Below are positions 1 through 8,080 of a stretch of 23,342 nucleotides of DNA, in pieces. The stretch covers positions 1 to 23,342 of the forward strand of contig NZ_JAIKXF010000028.1 of NCBI RefSeq assembly GCF_024684275.1. Direction: 5' to 3'. Within the stretch, counting starts at the first letter, position 1. Each line of letters starts with the position of its first letter. A model generated the notes under the pieces. The model had not been told where the DNA came from. It searched no databases and saw nothing but the letters and a program-made list of their open reading frames with translations. This stretch comes from Ruminococcus sp. Lineage in GTDB: Bacteria > Bacillota_A > Clostridia > Oscillospirales > Ruminococcaceae. The position numbers were made by a program, and so were the translations under genes.

Positions 1-15
1 GAGGGGGCTCCCCTC
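1..15 (-). terminator. possible terminator stem at the window edge
   Basis: A perfect 6-bp inverted repeat, GAGGGG-GCT-CCCCTC, lies just beyond the stop of the minus-strand gene that ends at 35. On the minus strand the stem would be followed by sequence outside the window, so the T-run that would prove a terminator cannot be seen. Confidence 0.35.
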
Positions 16-34
16 GTCTGCCTTATATTTTTTA

Positions 35-1258
35 TTAAAGCTTGTTCTTTTCAGCCTCTATCATCTTGATGAGGTCATCTACGGACATATTTGAAGGAGA
101 CTTTTTCTTCTCTTCCTGCTCGCTCTTGCTGATTATATCAGAGATGTCCGGAGTGCTGCTCTTCTTGACAGGCTTAGGAGCTGCTGTTGAAGGAGCTGAC
201 TGACTTCTCAGCGGAGTTGTCTTAGGAACGTCGTTCCTTGACATCTCAGCCAGCTGGCTCTTGGAAAGGATACCTGTATTGTCTGTGACAGGCTCTGCCG
301 GAGATGTAGTCTGAGATGAAGCTGTGGTTACATTCTTGATATTGAATGTGCCTGTGCGCTCTGCTTCGGCAGTCTTGCGGAGCATTTCCTCTCTGAGGGC
401 GTCAGCTGTAGGAGCTGTAGATGAAGAACCGCCAAGATTCTTTGCTGCGAACTGACTTTCTGCGCTTCTCTGAGCCTTGAACTGCATTGTGCGCTCTCTT
501 TCCTTCTGATAAGGAGAATCGGGATTTACCTTCTTCTGACTGAAATTTTCAGCGATAGACATCTTTTTGCGCTCAAGCTCATTGCTCGGCTGGATCTCCT
601 GAGATGGCTCAAAGAGTGGATTAGCCGACTTGTCGTGGATATTCTTCTTGCTCTCTGAGATAGCTCTCTGCTTTTCCTTCTCGTCGTATTCGTAGAAATC
701 GAACTCGTCGTCAAAGTCGTCCTCGCCCTTGCCGGAAGCAAGCTTAGCGATAAGGAAGATAACAAGGAGCACACATGGGAGAACTAACAAAAAGATGATA
801 CCCTTTATGCTTGAAGCAAATCTGATAAGGGCACCAAGCTCAGCGCTTTCGGTGTGACCTGTACAGATAGCCGCGATATTTTCCTTTGAGATAGAATCCT
901 CACTGCCAACATTTGTAGCATCGGCAGTGATATATTTTAAAGTGCCGTCATCAGCGGTAATAACGTCGTAAATGCTGAGCACCTTCAGAGTATTCGGATC
1001 ATTTGCAGGATAGCAGAGAACGATGTCGCCCTTTGCGACAGCCTCGTCCTTTGCGTCGGGAGAGATAAGGCAGGCGCCCTTTGTTACATTGTCACCCATA
1101 TTATCGGCTTCCTTGACGATGTAGAAGTATCTGCCGAAGAGCTTTGGCGTTTTACCGCCTGAAAAACCGATATTAACAATGATCGAAATAACGATCAGAA
1201 GTATGCAAAGTACGATAAGTACAAATTTAAGTACCGAGAAGCGTTTTTTCTTTTCCAT
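35..1258 (-). CDS. two-TM signal-peptidase-like membrane protein, apparently non-catalytic
   Basis: A 407-residue protein with N-terminal KKKR, TM helix at about 9-31, an outside domain of about 115 residues, a second TM helix at about 150-172, and a long charged Ser/Thr/Gln-rich tail (173-407) predicted to be cytoplasmic and disordered, ending in a short helix-like segment. The outside domain follows the layout of SipW/archaeal-type signal peptidase I: a KGDIVLCYP strand at 76-84 and a TADATN segment at 111-116 matching the usual TKGDAN box. Where active enzymes carry the catalytic Ser (SGSMEP) and His (VTHR), this protein reads ADNMGDN and VLSIYDV, so both seem to be lost. Start ATG is preceded by AAAGGTGAT at a good distance, and a promoter lies at 1366-1394. 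The function is unknown; it may bind or present substrates rather than cleave them. The family link is inferred from motif layout only. Confidence 0.7.
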   Translation of the reverse strand: MEKKKRFSVLKFVLIVLCILLIVISIIVNIGFSGGKTPKLFGRYFYIVKEADNMGDNVTKGACLISPDAKDEAVAKGDIVLCYPANDPNTLKVLSIYDVITADDGTLKYITADATNVGSEDSISKENIAAICTGHTESAELGALIRFASSIKGIIFLLVLPCVLLVIFLIAKLASGKGEDDFDDEFDFYEYDEKEKQRAISESKKNIHDKSANPLFEPSQEIQPSNELERKKMSIAENFSQKKVNPDSPYQKERERTMQFKAQRSAESQFAAKNLGGSSSTAPTADALREEMLRKTAEAERTGTFNIKNVTTASSQTTSPAEPVTDNTGILSKSQLAEMSRNDVPKTTPLRSQSAPSTAAPKPVKKSSTPDISDIISKSEQEEKKKSPSNMSVDDLIKMIEAEKNKL

Positions 1259-1365
1259 AATACATCACCTTTTTTAATTTCTTTTGTTGTCTTTTTTCTT
1301 TATTTTTCGCAGCAGCCCTGTTATTTTGAACTTATTTTTTAACGGCTGTTATCACGAATACATTT

Positions 1366-1394
1366 ATTATACCACATAATAATACAAATTTCAA
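1366..1394 (-). promoter_or_regulatory. sigma-A promoter for the signal-peptidase-like gene
   Basis: Read on the minus strand: TTGAAA, 17-base spacer, TATAAT. The -10 is a perfect consensus, and transcription would start about 100 bases ahead of the ATG at 1258. Confidence 0.75.
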
Positions 1395-1604
1395 ACATTT
1401 TCTAAGTTTTATCTTTTAAAAATATAGAAATTATTTCAGAACTTCAATATTGTGTAGAATATGCACAAATCTCACCGCTGTCAATTTTACGGAAGGGCAA
1501 AGTGCACAATATATTGGAGGTACAGCAGTGGACAGATGAATTATTCTTTGGTCAAAACCTTCAATATATAAAATCAGTGGATAAATATTTGTTGAAATAA
1601 ACAC

Positions 1605-1633
1605 TTGAAAAATCTGATAAATCATAGTATAAT
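1605..1633 (+). promoter_or_regulatory. sigma-A promoter for glgP
   Basis: TTGAAA at 1605-1610, 17-base spacer, perfect TATAAT at 1628-1633. The expected start near 1640 leaves a leader of about 110 bases before the phosphorylase ATG. Confidence 0.8.
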
Positions 1634-1749
1634 TTTTATGTATATTGTTTGTGGTGATATAGGCTCGTATCGTCTTAAATGGCGGTAGATGACAGGGGAT
1701 ATTATACAAACAGTAAAAACGTCGCACGGCGGCAGAATGGAGATATGAT

Positions 1750-4155
1750 ATGGCTACAAAAAAAGCAAACCCTCTTATGGACAGGATCAAAGAAGAATTC
1801 CCGAGAAAGCTCCAGCTTTTATACAGTGTTTCTCCCGAGGAAGCTTCAGACAAGCAGGTTTACCATGTTCTCTCATCTATAATCGTTGAGATACTCGGTG
1901 CGAAGAGGCAGAGCTTCATCAATCATACCAACTCTGTCGGCGGCAAGCAGGTATATTACCTTTCAATGGAGTTCCTCATGGGACGTTCACTGAAAACCAG
2001 CATATACAACCTTGAGCTGGCAGACGGCATAAAGGATATGCTCAGGCAGTATGACATCAACCTTGATAAGATATACGAAAACGAGCCTGATGCAGGTCTT
2101 GGAAACGGCGGTCTCGGCAGACTTGCAGCCTGCTATCTTGACGGTCTTGCCACAACAGGCTTCCCTGCTATGGGACATTCTATCTGCTATGAGTACGGCA
2201 TATTCCAGCAGAAGCTGGAGGACGGCTGGCAGACAGAGCTTCCGGACAACTGGCTCCCCGGCGGCTCGGTATGGCTGGTGCCAAAGCCCGAGCTCTCTAT
2301 AGATGTCCACTTTGAGGGCGATTTACAGGAGTACTGGGACAATCAGTACCACTACATCTCTCATGTAAACTACAATACCGTGGTCGCAACACCTTACGAC
2401 CTCTATGTTTCGGGATATGGCTCTGACGGAGTATCTGTGCTTCGTCTGTGGTCTGCAAAGGCTCCTAACTTCAATATGGAAATGTTCAACAAGGGCAACT
2501 ATGAGGCTGCTCTTGCACAGAACTCTATCGCAAACGCTATCTCAAAGGTGCTCTATCCTAACGATAACCACTTAGAGGGTAAGAGCCTCCGTCTGCGTCA
2601 GCAGTATTTCCTCTGCGCAGCTTCTATCGGCGATATAGTAAACGCTCATATGAATGTTTACGGCACTCTTGAGAATCTTGCCGACAAGGTAGCTATCCAC
2701 ATAAACGATACCCACCCGACACTTGCTATCCCCGAGCTCATGAGAATACTTCTCGACGACTGCGGCTATAGCTGGGAAAAGTCATGGGACATCGTTACAC
2801 GCACATTTGCCTACACAAACCACACTGTAATGGCAGAGGCTCTGGAAAAATGGGACGTAAACCTTGTAAAGTCAGTTATCCCGAGAATATTCTCCCTTAT
2901 AGTTGAGATAAACAACCGCTACTGCCAGTCTCTCATGGAGAGAAACGGCGGCGACAGCGCAAAGACCACACGTATGTCCATAATCAAGGACAATCAGATA
3001 CACATGGCTTCACTCTGCGTTGCGGCTTCACACAGCGTAAACGGCGTATCAAAGCTCCACTCAGAGATAATCAAGCAGTCCGTATTCCGCGATGAGTATG
3101 AGAATACTCCCGAGAAGTTCAAGAACGTTACAAACGGTATCGCATACAGAAGATGGCTGTATCAGTCAAACCCTGCACTTACAGACCTTCTCACCGAGAC
3201 TATCGGACCTAAGTTCATCAAGGACGGCGCAGAGCTTGAAAACTTCCGCAAGTTTGAGAATGACAAGGAAGTCCTTAAAAAGCTCATGGACGTAAAGAAG
3301 GAAAACAAGGAAAACTTCGCAAAATACGTCAAGAACGAGTCGGGCATAGAGTTGAATACAGACAGCATCTTTGACGTACAGGTAAAGCGTCTCCACGAAT
3401 ACAAGAGACAGCACCTCAACGTAATGAATATCCTTACGGATTATGCATACCTGCTCAACGATCCCGATGCTCCGTTCACACCAAAGACCTATATCTTTGC
3501 GGCTAAGGCAGCTCCGGGATACTACCTTGCAAAGCAGATAATCAAGATGATATGGGCTATCTCCGAGGAGATAAGAAAGAACCCCAAGATCAGCCAGAAG
3601 CTCTCTGTGGTATTCCTTGAGAACTACTGCGTAACTCTTTCCGAGCATCTCATGCCCGCCTCCGATGTTTCCGAGCAGATATCCCTTGCAGGAACAGAGG
3701 CTTCAGGTACAGGAAATATGAAGCTCATGCTCAACGGCGCAGTTACACTGGGTACTCTTGACGGAGCAAACATCGAGATAAAGGAAGCCTGCGGCGACGA
3801 TAATATCGTTATCTTCGGCATGACTACTCCCGAGGTGAACGACCTCCGATGCAGAGGCTATAATCCCTGTGATTATTACAATAACGACCAGCGCATCAAG
3901 GAGGCTATCGACCGTATGTACCACGGTATAAACGGCTGTACCTTCAACGATGTGGCAAACTCGCTCAAGGACAGGGATCCTTATATGGTCCTTGCTGACT
4001 TTGACAGCTACAGAAAGGCACAGCAGTACATTACTGAGTGCTATAATGACAAGATGAAATGGGCAAAGATGTCACTTAACAATATTGCAGGTGCAGGAAT
4101 ATTCTCCGCAGATCGTGCAGTAACAGAGTATGCACACAATATCTGGCACCTTTGA
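1750..4155 (+). CDS. glgP: glycogen/maltodextrin phosphorylase (GT35)
   Basis: An 801-residue cytoplasmic enzyme that releases glucose 1-phosphate from the non-reducing ends of glycogen or maltodextrins using phosphate and pyridoxal phosphate. Family marks: GNGGLGRLAACYLDGLAT from 118, HINDTHPTLAIPEL from 317, NVTNGIAYRRWL from 459, and the cofactor loop GTGNMKLMLNG, with K658 as the probable Schiff-base lysine. Length is normal for the bacterial family (about 750-850). The ATG follows a GGAGAT-like site. It is the first gene of a carbohydrate cluster and is followed by a GH13 enzyme that could debranch or trim the limit dextrins it leaves. Whether the preferred substrate is glycogen or maltodextrin cannot be read from sequence. 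A terminator follows at 4166-4196. Confidence 0.97.
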   Translation: MATKKANPLMDRIKEEFPRKLQLLYSVSPEEASDKQVYHVLSSIIVEILGAKRQSFINHTNSVGGKQVYYLSMEFLMGRSLKTSIYNLELADGIKDMLRQYDINLDKIYENEPDAGLGNGGLGRLAACYLDGLATTGFPAMGHSICYEYGIFQQKLEDGWQTELPDNWLPGGSVWLVPKPELSIDVHFEGDLQEYWDNQYHYISHVNYNTVVATPYDLYVSGYGSDGVSVLRLWSAKAPNFNMEMFNKGNYEAALAQNSIANAISKVLYPNDNHLEGKSLRLRQQYFLCAASIGDIVNAHMNVYGTLENLADKVAIHINDTHPTLAIPELMRILLDDCGYSWEKSWDIVTRTFAYTNHTVMAEALEKWDVNLVKSVIPRIFSLIVEINNRYCQSLMERNGGDSAKTTRMSIIKDNQIHMASLCVAASHSVNGVSKLHSEIIKQSVFRDEYENTPEKFKNVTNGIAYRRWLYQSNPALTDLLTETIGPKFIKDGAELENFRKFENDKEVLKKLMDVKKENKENFAKYVKNESGIELNTDSIFDVQVKRLHEYKRQHLNVMNILTDYAYLLNDPDAPFTPKTYIFAAKAAPGYYLAKQIIKMIWAISEEIRKNPKISQKLSVVFLENYCVTLSEHLMPASDVSEQISLAGTEASGTGNMKLMLNGAVTLGTLDGANIEIKEACGDDNIVIFGMTTPEVNDLRCRGYNPCDYYNNDQRIKEAIDRMYHGINGCTFNDVANSLKDRDPYMVLADFDSYRKAQQYITECYNDKMKWAKMSLNNIAGAGIFSADRAVTEYAHNIWHL

Positions 4156-4165
4156 TAAAACTGAT

Positions 4166-4196
4166 AAGGGGACGTTGGATTCTTCGTCCCCTTTTT
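4166..4196 (+). terminator. intrinsic terminator after glgP
   Basis: Stem GGGGACG (4168-4174) with CGTCCCC (4185-4191), extended by two A-T pairs, 10-base loop, then TTTTT. It lies only about 26 bases before the next gene, so read-through may set expression of the downstream genes; no separate promoter is visible in that short gap. Confidence 0.8.
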
Positions 4197-4210
4197 GAAT
4201 GATGATTAAC

Positions 4211-4214
4211 GGAG
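4211..4214 (+). promoter_or_regulatory. ribosome binding site that decides the GH13 start
   Basis: GGAG sits 8 bases before the ATG at 4223. The in-frame ATGs at 4199 and 4202 directly abut the terminator T-run and have no such site, so 4223 is the better start. Confidence 0.7.
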
Positions 4215-4222
4215 TGTTTGAT

Positions 4223-6112
4223 ATGAGACCTATCTATGATACATGGAATTTGGGCTATAAATCAATATTCGGAGCGGTAAGGCAGTTCGAGACCTGCCGT
4301 TTCACCATAAGGCTTCCAAAGCACGTAAAGCCCGACTTTTCGCCTGTGCTTGTGCTTTTCAGAACAGGCTTCAAGGAGCGCTTCATCAGCATGAACGATG
4401 TTGTTGAGGAGGAGGACTGCTTTGCGTATACCGCTTCATACGACGCAAGGTATACCGACGTGCATTATTATTACTTCTCCTATACAGAGGGCGGTACCCG
4501 TCACTACATCAAGAAGGTGAATCTCCACGAGGGCGGTCTTGACAACGGCGAGATGTTCCAGCTAACTGTCTACAGGAGCGACTATGAGACTCCCGACTTC
4601 TTAAAGGGCGGCATAATGTACCAGATATTCCCCGACCGCTTCTGCAACAGCGGCAAGCCGAAGGAGAATATCCCCGAGGGACGTATACTCCGCGATGACT
4701 GGGGCGGAACTCCGCTTTATAAGCCCGACGAAAACGGTCACGTTTGGAATAACGACTACTTCGGCGGCGATTTTGCGGGAATACAGTCCAAGCTCCCGTA
4801 TTTAAAGAGCCTCGGAGTTACCTGTATATACTTAAATCCTATATTCGAGTCCCATGAGAACCACCGCTACAATACGGCAAACTACATGAAGGCTGATCCG
4901 CTTCTCGGTACTAATGACGAGTTTGAGGAGCTCTGCCGCGAAGCCGAAAAGTACGACATATCCATTATACTTGACGGTGTATTTTCACATACAGGCGCAG
5001 ACAGCGTCTACTTCAACAAGTTCGGACGCTATAAGGACGAGCTGGGGGCATATCAGTCAAAGGAAAGCAAGTATTACGACTGGTACAGCTTCATTGATTA
5101 CCCAAATGTATACGAGGCATGGTGGGGAATAGATACCCTCCCCAACGTAAACGAGAACAACGAGGACTACACCGAGTTTATCTGCGGCGATGAGGGAGTG
5201 CTCCGCTACTGGCTTGACAAGGGCGCGGCAGGCTATCGCCTTGATGTTGCCGATGAGCTCCCCGAGCAGTTCCTCTGCAATCTCAGAAAATGCGTAAAGG
5301 GCTATGACAAGGACAAGGTAGTCATCGGCGAGGTCTGGGAGGACGCTACAAACAAGCTGAGCTACGGCGTAAAGCGCCGCTATCTCTTAGGTGATCAGCT
5401 TGACTCTGTAATGAACTACCCCTTCCGCGAGGCAATAATGAATTTCCTCAAGGGCGGCAAGCCTGTAGACTTTATCAACTCTGTTATGAGTATAGTTGAA
5501 AACTACCCCAAGCCTACTGTAGATGTACTTATGAACTTCGTTTCTACCCACGATATAGAGCGAGCTATAAATCGTCTCGGCGGCGAGGACTGTGAGGGCA
5601 AGCCGAAGGAATGGATGGCTGAAAGATACCTCACTCCCGAGCAGTACGCTCACGGCAAGGAGCTCCTTAAAGCCGCTATGGCGCTGATGTACTTCCTCCC
5701 GGGCGTACCCAGCATATACTACGGTGACGAGGCAGGCTTGCAGGGCTACAAGGACCCATTCAACCGCCGCTGTTTCCCGTGGGGAAAAGAGGATACCGAG
5801 CTCATTGAGTACGTATCCGAGCTCAGCCGCGTGAGAAAGTCAATACCAAACATGAAGGACGGAAGGATATACTTCGTCATCAACGAAAAGGAAACTCACG
5901 ACAGCCGGCTTGTGGGCTTCACACGACAGGGACAGAAGCAGGATTACATTATCTTCGTCAACAGGAGCGGCGATGTGGTAAAGCTTGAGCATATGAGTGA
6001 GATACTCAGTCGCTTTACCGATATACAGCCATTCTACGGCGAATATATGGACGATGCGATAACTGTTCTTCCCTATGATTATACTATTGTAAAGGCAAAA
6101 TTTGTTAAGTAA
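4223..6112 (+). CDS. intracellular GH13 alpha-glycosidase (neopullulanase/cyclomaltodextrinase-like)
   Basis: About 629 residues from ATG 4223 (637 if the ATG at 4199 is used). An N-terminal beta-sandwich-like region of about 120 residues precedes a complete alpha-amylase barrel. Numbered from 4223: region I DGVFSHTG at 251-258, nucleophile D341 in GYRLDVADE, acid/base E370 in IGEVWED, and H443-D444 in STHDIERA. The segment GGIMYQIFPDRF at the barrel entry is typical of neopullulanases and related maltodextrin hydrolases. No signal peptide, so it acts in the cytoplasm, probably on maltodextrins or branched dextrins alongside the upstream phosphorylase. Exact specificity (alpha-1,4 or alpha-1,6) cannot be told. 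It ends 14 bases before azlC, so the two are probably co-transcribed. Confidence 0.92.
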   Translation: MRPIYDTWNLGYKSIFGAVRQFETCRFTIRLPKHVKPDFSPVLVLFRTGFKERFISMNDVVEEEDCFAYTASYDARYTDVHYYYFSYTEGGTRHYIKKVNLHEGGLDNGEMFQLTVYRSDYETPDFLKGGIMYQIFPDRFCNSGKPKENIPEGRILRDDWGGTPLYKPDENGHVWNNDYFGGDFAGIQSKLPYLKSLGVTCIYLNPIFESHENHRYNTANYMKADPLLGTNDEFEELCREAEKYDISIILDGVFSHTGADSVYFNKFGRYKDELGAYQSKESKYYDWYSFIDYPNVYEAWWGIDTLPNVNENNEDYTEFICGDEGVLRYWLDKGAAGYRLDVADELPEQFLCNLRKCVKGYDKDKVVIGEVWEDATNKLSYGVKRRYLLGDQLDSVMNYPFREAIMNFLKGGKPVDFINSVMSIVENYPKPTVDVLMNFVSTHDIERAINRLGGEDCEGKPKEWMAERYLTPEQYAHGKELLKAAMALMYFLPGVPSIYYGDEAGLQGYKDPFNRRCFPWGKEDTELIEYVSELSRVRKSIPNMKDGRIYFVINEKETHDSRLVGFTRQGQKQDYIIFVNRSGDVVKLEHMSEILSRFTDIQPFYGEYMDDAITVLPYDYTIVKAKFVK

Positions 6113-6114
6113 TC

Positions 6115-6118
6115 GGAG
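6115..6118 (+). promoter_or_regulatory. ribosome binding site for a TTG start
   Basis: GGAG lies 8 bases before TTG at 6127, which supports this non-ATG start for azlC. Confidence 0.65.
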
Positions 6119-6126
6119 AATTTGAA

Positions 6127-6837
6127 TTGAAAAGCAATTTTTTGCGCGGAATTACACATGGGATACCGATATGTCTTGGATACTTATCGGTATCCTTTGG
6201 TTTTGGCATATTAGCGGTCAAGGCAGGTCTTTCCGTGTTTCAGGCGGCGGCAATATCCGCCACGAACCTCACCTCAGCAGGTCAGAAAGCGGGGCTTGAC
6301 GTAATAGCGGCAGGCGGAGCTATCATTGAGATGATACTTTTACAGCTGACCATTAATATAAGGTACTCTCTCATGGCGCTTTCACTTTCGCAGAAGCTGG
6401 ACAGGAGCTTCACCACACCTCACAGGCTTTTAGCCTCATACGGCATAACCGACGAGATATTTGCAGTATGCTCGGCACAGAAAATGCCCCTCACTCCACC
6501 ATATATGTACGGCATGATATTCATAGCCGCAGTTGGCTGGGTAACGGGCACAGCCTTAGGGGCGGCAGCAGGAGAGCTCCTTCCTGCGTCGGTGAGCACC
6601 GCAATGGAGATAGTCCTCTACGGAATGTTCATAGCTATAGTTATCCCCCCTGCGAAAAAGCAGCACGGGATACTCTTTGCGGCAGTCATAGCCGCGGCGC
6701 TTAGCGTTATATTCAGATTTGCAGTACCTTCCCTGAGCGAGGGCTTTGCAATGATGATATCAGCGATAGCTTCAGCACTGCTTACAGCACTGATATTCCC
6801 ACTTAAAGACGAAGACGGGGAGGCTGAGGCAGCATGA
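6127..6837 (+). CDS. azlC: AzlC-family branched-chain amino acid exporter, large subunit
   Basis: A 236-residue integral membrane protein of the AzlC family, which with AzlD forms an exporter of leucine, valine, isoleucine or their analogues. Visible family features are GITHGIPICLGYLSVSFGFGILAVKAGL at the N-terminus (first helix), a polar TNLTSAGQ segment near 46-53, and several Ala/Gly/Ile-rich helices to the C-terminus, which ends in a charged tail. The start is TTG with a well-placed GGAG. Its last codons overlap azlD by 4 bases (ATGA), the usual azlCD arrangement. It follows the GH13 gene by 14 bases, an unrelated metabolic neighbour. Substrate is inferred from the family. Confidence 0.9.
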   Translation: MKSNFLRGITHGIPICLGYLSVSFGFGILAVKAGLSVFQAAAISATNLTSAGQKAGLDVIAAGGAIIEMILLQLTINIRYSLMALSLSQKLDRSFTTPHRLLASYGITDEIFAVCSAQKMPLTPPYMYGMIFIAAVGWVTGTALGAAAGELLPASVSTAMEIVLYGMFIAIVIPPAKKQHGILFAAVIAAALSVIFRFAVPSLSEGFAMMISAIASALLTALIFPLKDEDGEAEAA

Positions 6838-7133
6838 CTTTAGTTATATACATAGCAGTAATGGCAGGCGTGACCTATCTCATACGCATGATACCCTTTA
6901 CCTTTTTCCGGAAGAAGATAAAGTCAAGATTTTTCAGGAGCTTTCTATACTATATACCCTATGCGGTGCTTAGTGCCATGACCATACCTGCCATATTTTA
7001 CACAACCCATAATATATGGACGGCAGTTGCAGGCACAGCAGTTGCGCTGATACTGGCATTTCTGGAAATGCCGCTTATTGTGGTAGCACTTGCAGCTTCG
7101 GCATCAGCATTTGCCGCAGGACTGTTTTTTTGA
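6834..7133 (+). CDS. azlD: AzlD-family branched-chain amino acid exporter, small subunit
   Basis: A 99-residue hydrophobic protein with three to four TM helices, beginning with a short helix followed by YLIRMIPF, the conserved AzlD segment around an Arg-Met-Pro pattern. Length is typical of AzlD. Its ATG overlaps the azlC stop (ATGA), indicating translational coupling, and it is the last gene before the shared terminator at 7236-7271. No further plus-strand gene follows for about 2.9 kb. Confidence 0.9.
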   Translation: MTLVIYIAVMAGVTYLIRMIPFTFFRKKIKSRFFRSFLYYIPYAVLSAMTIPAIFYTTHNIWTAVAGTAVALILAFLEMPLIVVALAASASAFAAGLFF

Positions 7134-7235
7134 TTCGTGATGTGTTATCGTGTGTACGCTCCGCAAACGGCTATGACTGTAGGGGACTGCACTTGTGCGA
7201 AGATTCTTCTGTACAGGTATTAACTCCTGCACAGC

Positions 7236-7271
7236 AAAAAAGCGTGATGAACTATGTTCACCACGCTTTTT
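7236..7271. terminator. bidirectional terminator between azlD and the response regulator
   Basis: AAAAAGCGTG and CACGCTTTTT form the outer stem; inside it TGAAC pairs with GTTCA around a TAT loop, with one A-C mismatch. The A-run and T-run on either side let it work on both strands, and both convergent genes end close by (7133 plus, 7277 minus). Confidence 0.85.
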
Positions 7272-7276
7272 ATTTC

Positions 7277-8080
7277 TCAAAGTGACTTTATCCTCTCGGC
7301 AGAATCGCTTATCTCTGCCCACGAATAGTCTATCATATACTCACCGTGATAGGACTTGAACGCCTCTGTATCACCCGAAAACAGGTCATATAGGTCGCAG
7401 TCCACAGCTTCCTTGTTTATTTGTATCTGTCTGTTCTGCTTGATTATTACATTGTGAAAGCCTGCCGCCTCAATGTCCTTTATAAGGTCAGAAACATACT
7501 GTGATACCTTTTTCGAGGTCGGTCTGTCGAAATCCTCGACTTCCAGAACATCTGCGGCTATTTCCTTGCTGGTAACGGGGTATCCGCACTGGTCGATAAG
7601 GTACGCGAATATTTCCTTGGAAATAGTACGCGAAAACTTTATAGGTGTATCGTCCTTGCCGAAAACACGGAAATTCCCGAAGGTACGTATCTTCAGTTTG
7701 CCGCTGCTTTTGTCCTCTGCCTTTGAGGAATATCTGAAGTTCTCAAACTCATTGCGGATATCCTCCTCGGTGTAGGGCTTCATGATATAGCCGCTGGGAC
7801 GCATCTGTATCGCTGCAAAGGCGTATTCGGAATAGCTGGTCACGAATACGATATTGCACATAGGCGAGTGTTTTTTCAGCTCGATAGCCACCTGTATGCC
7901 CGACATCTTGCCTATGCGTATATCGAGGAAAGCCGCATCAAACGGTTCCTTGTCATCATATTCAAGGAACTGTGACGGTCTGCGGAAAGAGACTATCTCT
8001 GCGTCCGGGCGAACCTTATGTATAGTATCTACGAGAAGCTGTAATGCATAGCGTTCATCATCAATTGCTAAGATCTTCAT
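7277..8080 (-). CDS. response regulator with SARP-like winged-helix output domain
   Basis: A 267-residue protein. Residues 1-115 form a CheY-like receiver with acidic pair D7-D8, phospho-acceptor D53 (FLDIRIG), T81 and K101 (MKPYT). Residues about 127-235 look like an OmpR/SARP-type winged-helix domain (start KLKIRTFGNFRVFG, then FSRTISKEIFAYLIDQ and a trans-activation helix near SKKVSQYVSDLIKDI). There is no room for a full BTAD tail, so it resembles the SARP-like regulators of clostridia that follow a receiver. The ATG has AAAGGAG 7 bases upstream and lies inside the kinase gene, whose end it overlaps by 20 bases; the pair is surely one operon. Target genes are unknown; the divergent xyloglucanase region is a candidate only by position. 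Confidence 0.9.
   Translation of the reverse strand: MKILAIDDERYALQLLVDTIHKVRPDAEIVSFRRPSQFLEYDDKEPFDAAFLDIRIGKMSGIQVAIELKKHSPMCNIVFVTSYSEYAFAAIQMRPSGYIMKPYTEEDIRNEFENFRYSSKAEDKSSGKLKIRTFGNFRVFGKDDTPIKFSRTISKEIFAYLIDQCGYPVTSKEIAADVLEVEDFDRPTSKKVSQYVSDLIKDIEAAGFHNVIIKQNRQIQINKEAVDCDLYDLFSGDTEAFKSYHGEYMIDYSWAEISDSAERIKSL

Larger units (their letters stand above)
1259..1749. other. divergent intergenic region
   Basis: About 490 bases without a credible gene. It holds two outward-facing sigma-A promoters (1366-1394 minus, 1605-1633 plus) and the two 5' leaders. An open frame on the minus strand here has no ribosome binding site and runs into the phosphorylase gene, so it is not called. The roughly 210 bases between the promoters are AT-rich with no clear repeat. 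Confidence 0.7.

Noticed and set aside
1431..1853. Minus-strand open frame of 140 codons overlapping the glgP promoter and 5' end
   Set aside because: No ribosome binding site, no recognisable domain, and it covers a good promoter and a certain gene on the other strand.
4199..4222. Upstream ATGs at 4199 and 4202 as the GH13 start
   Set aside because: They abut the terminator T-run and lack a ribosome binding site, whereas 4223 has GGAG at 8 bases.
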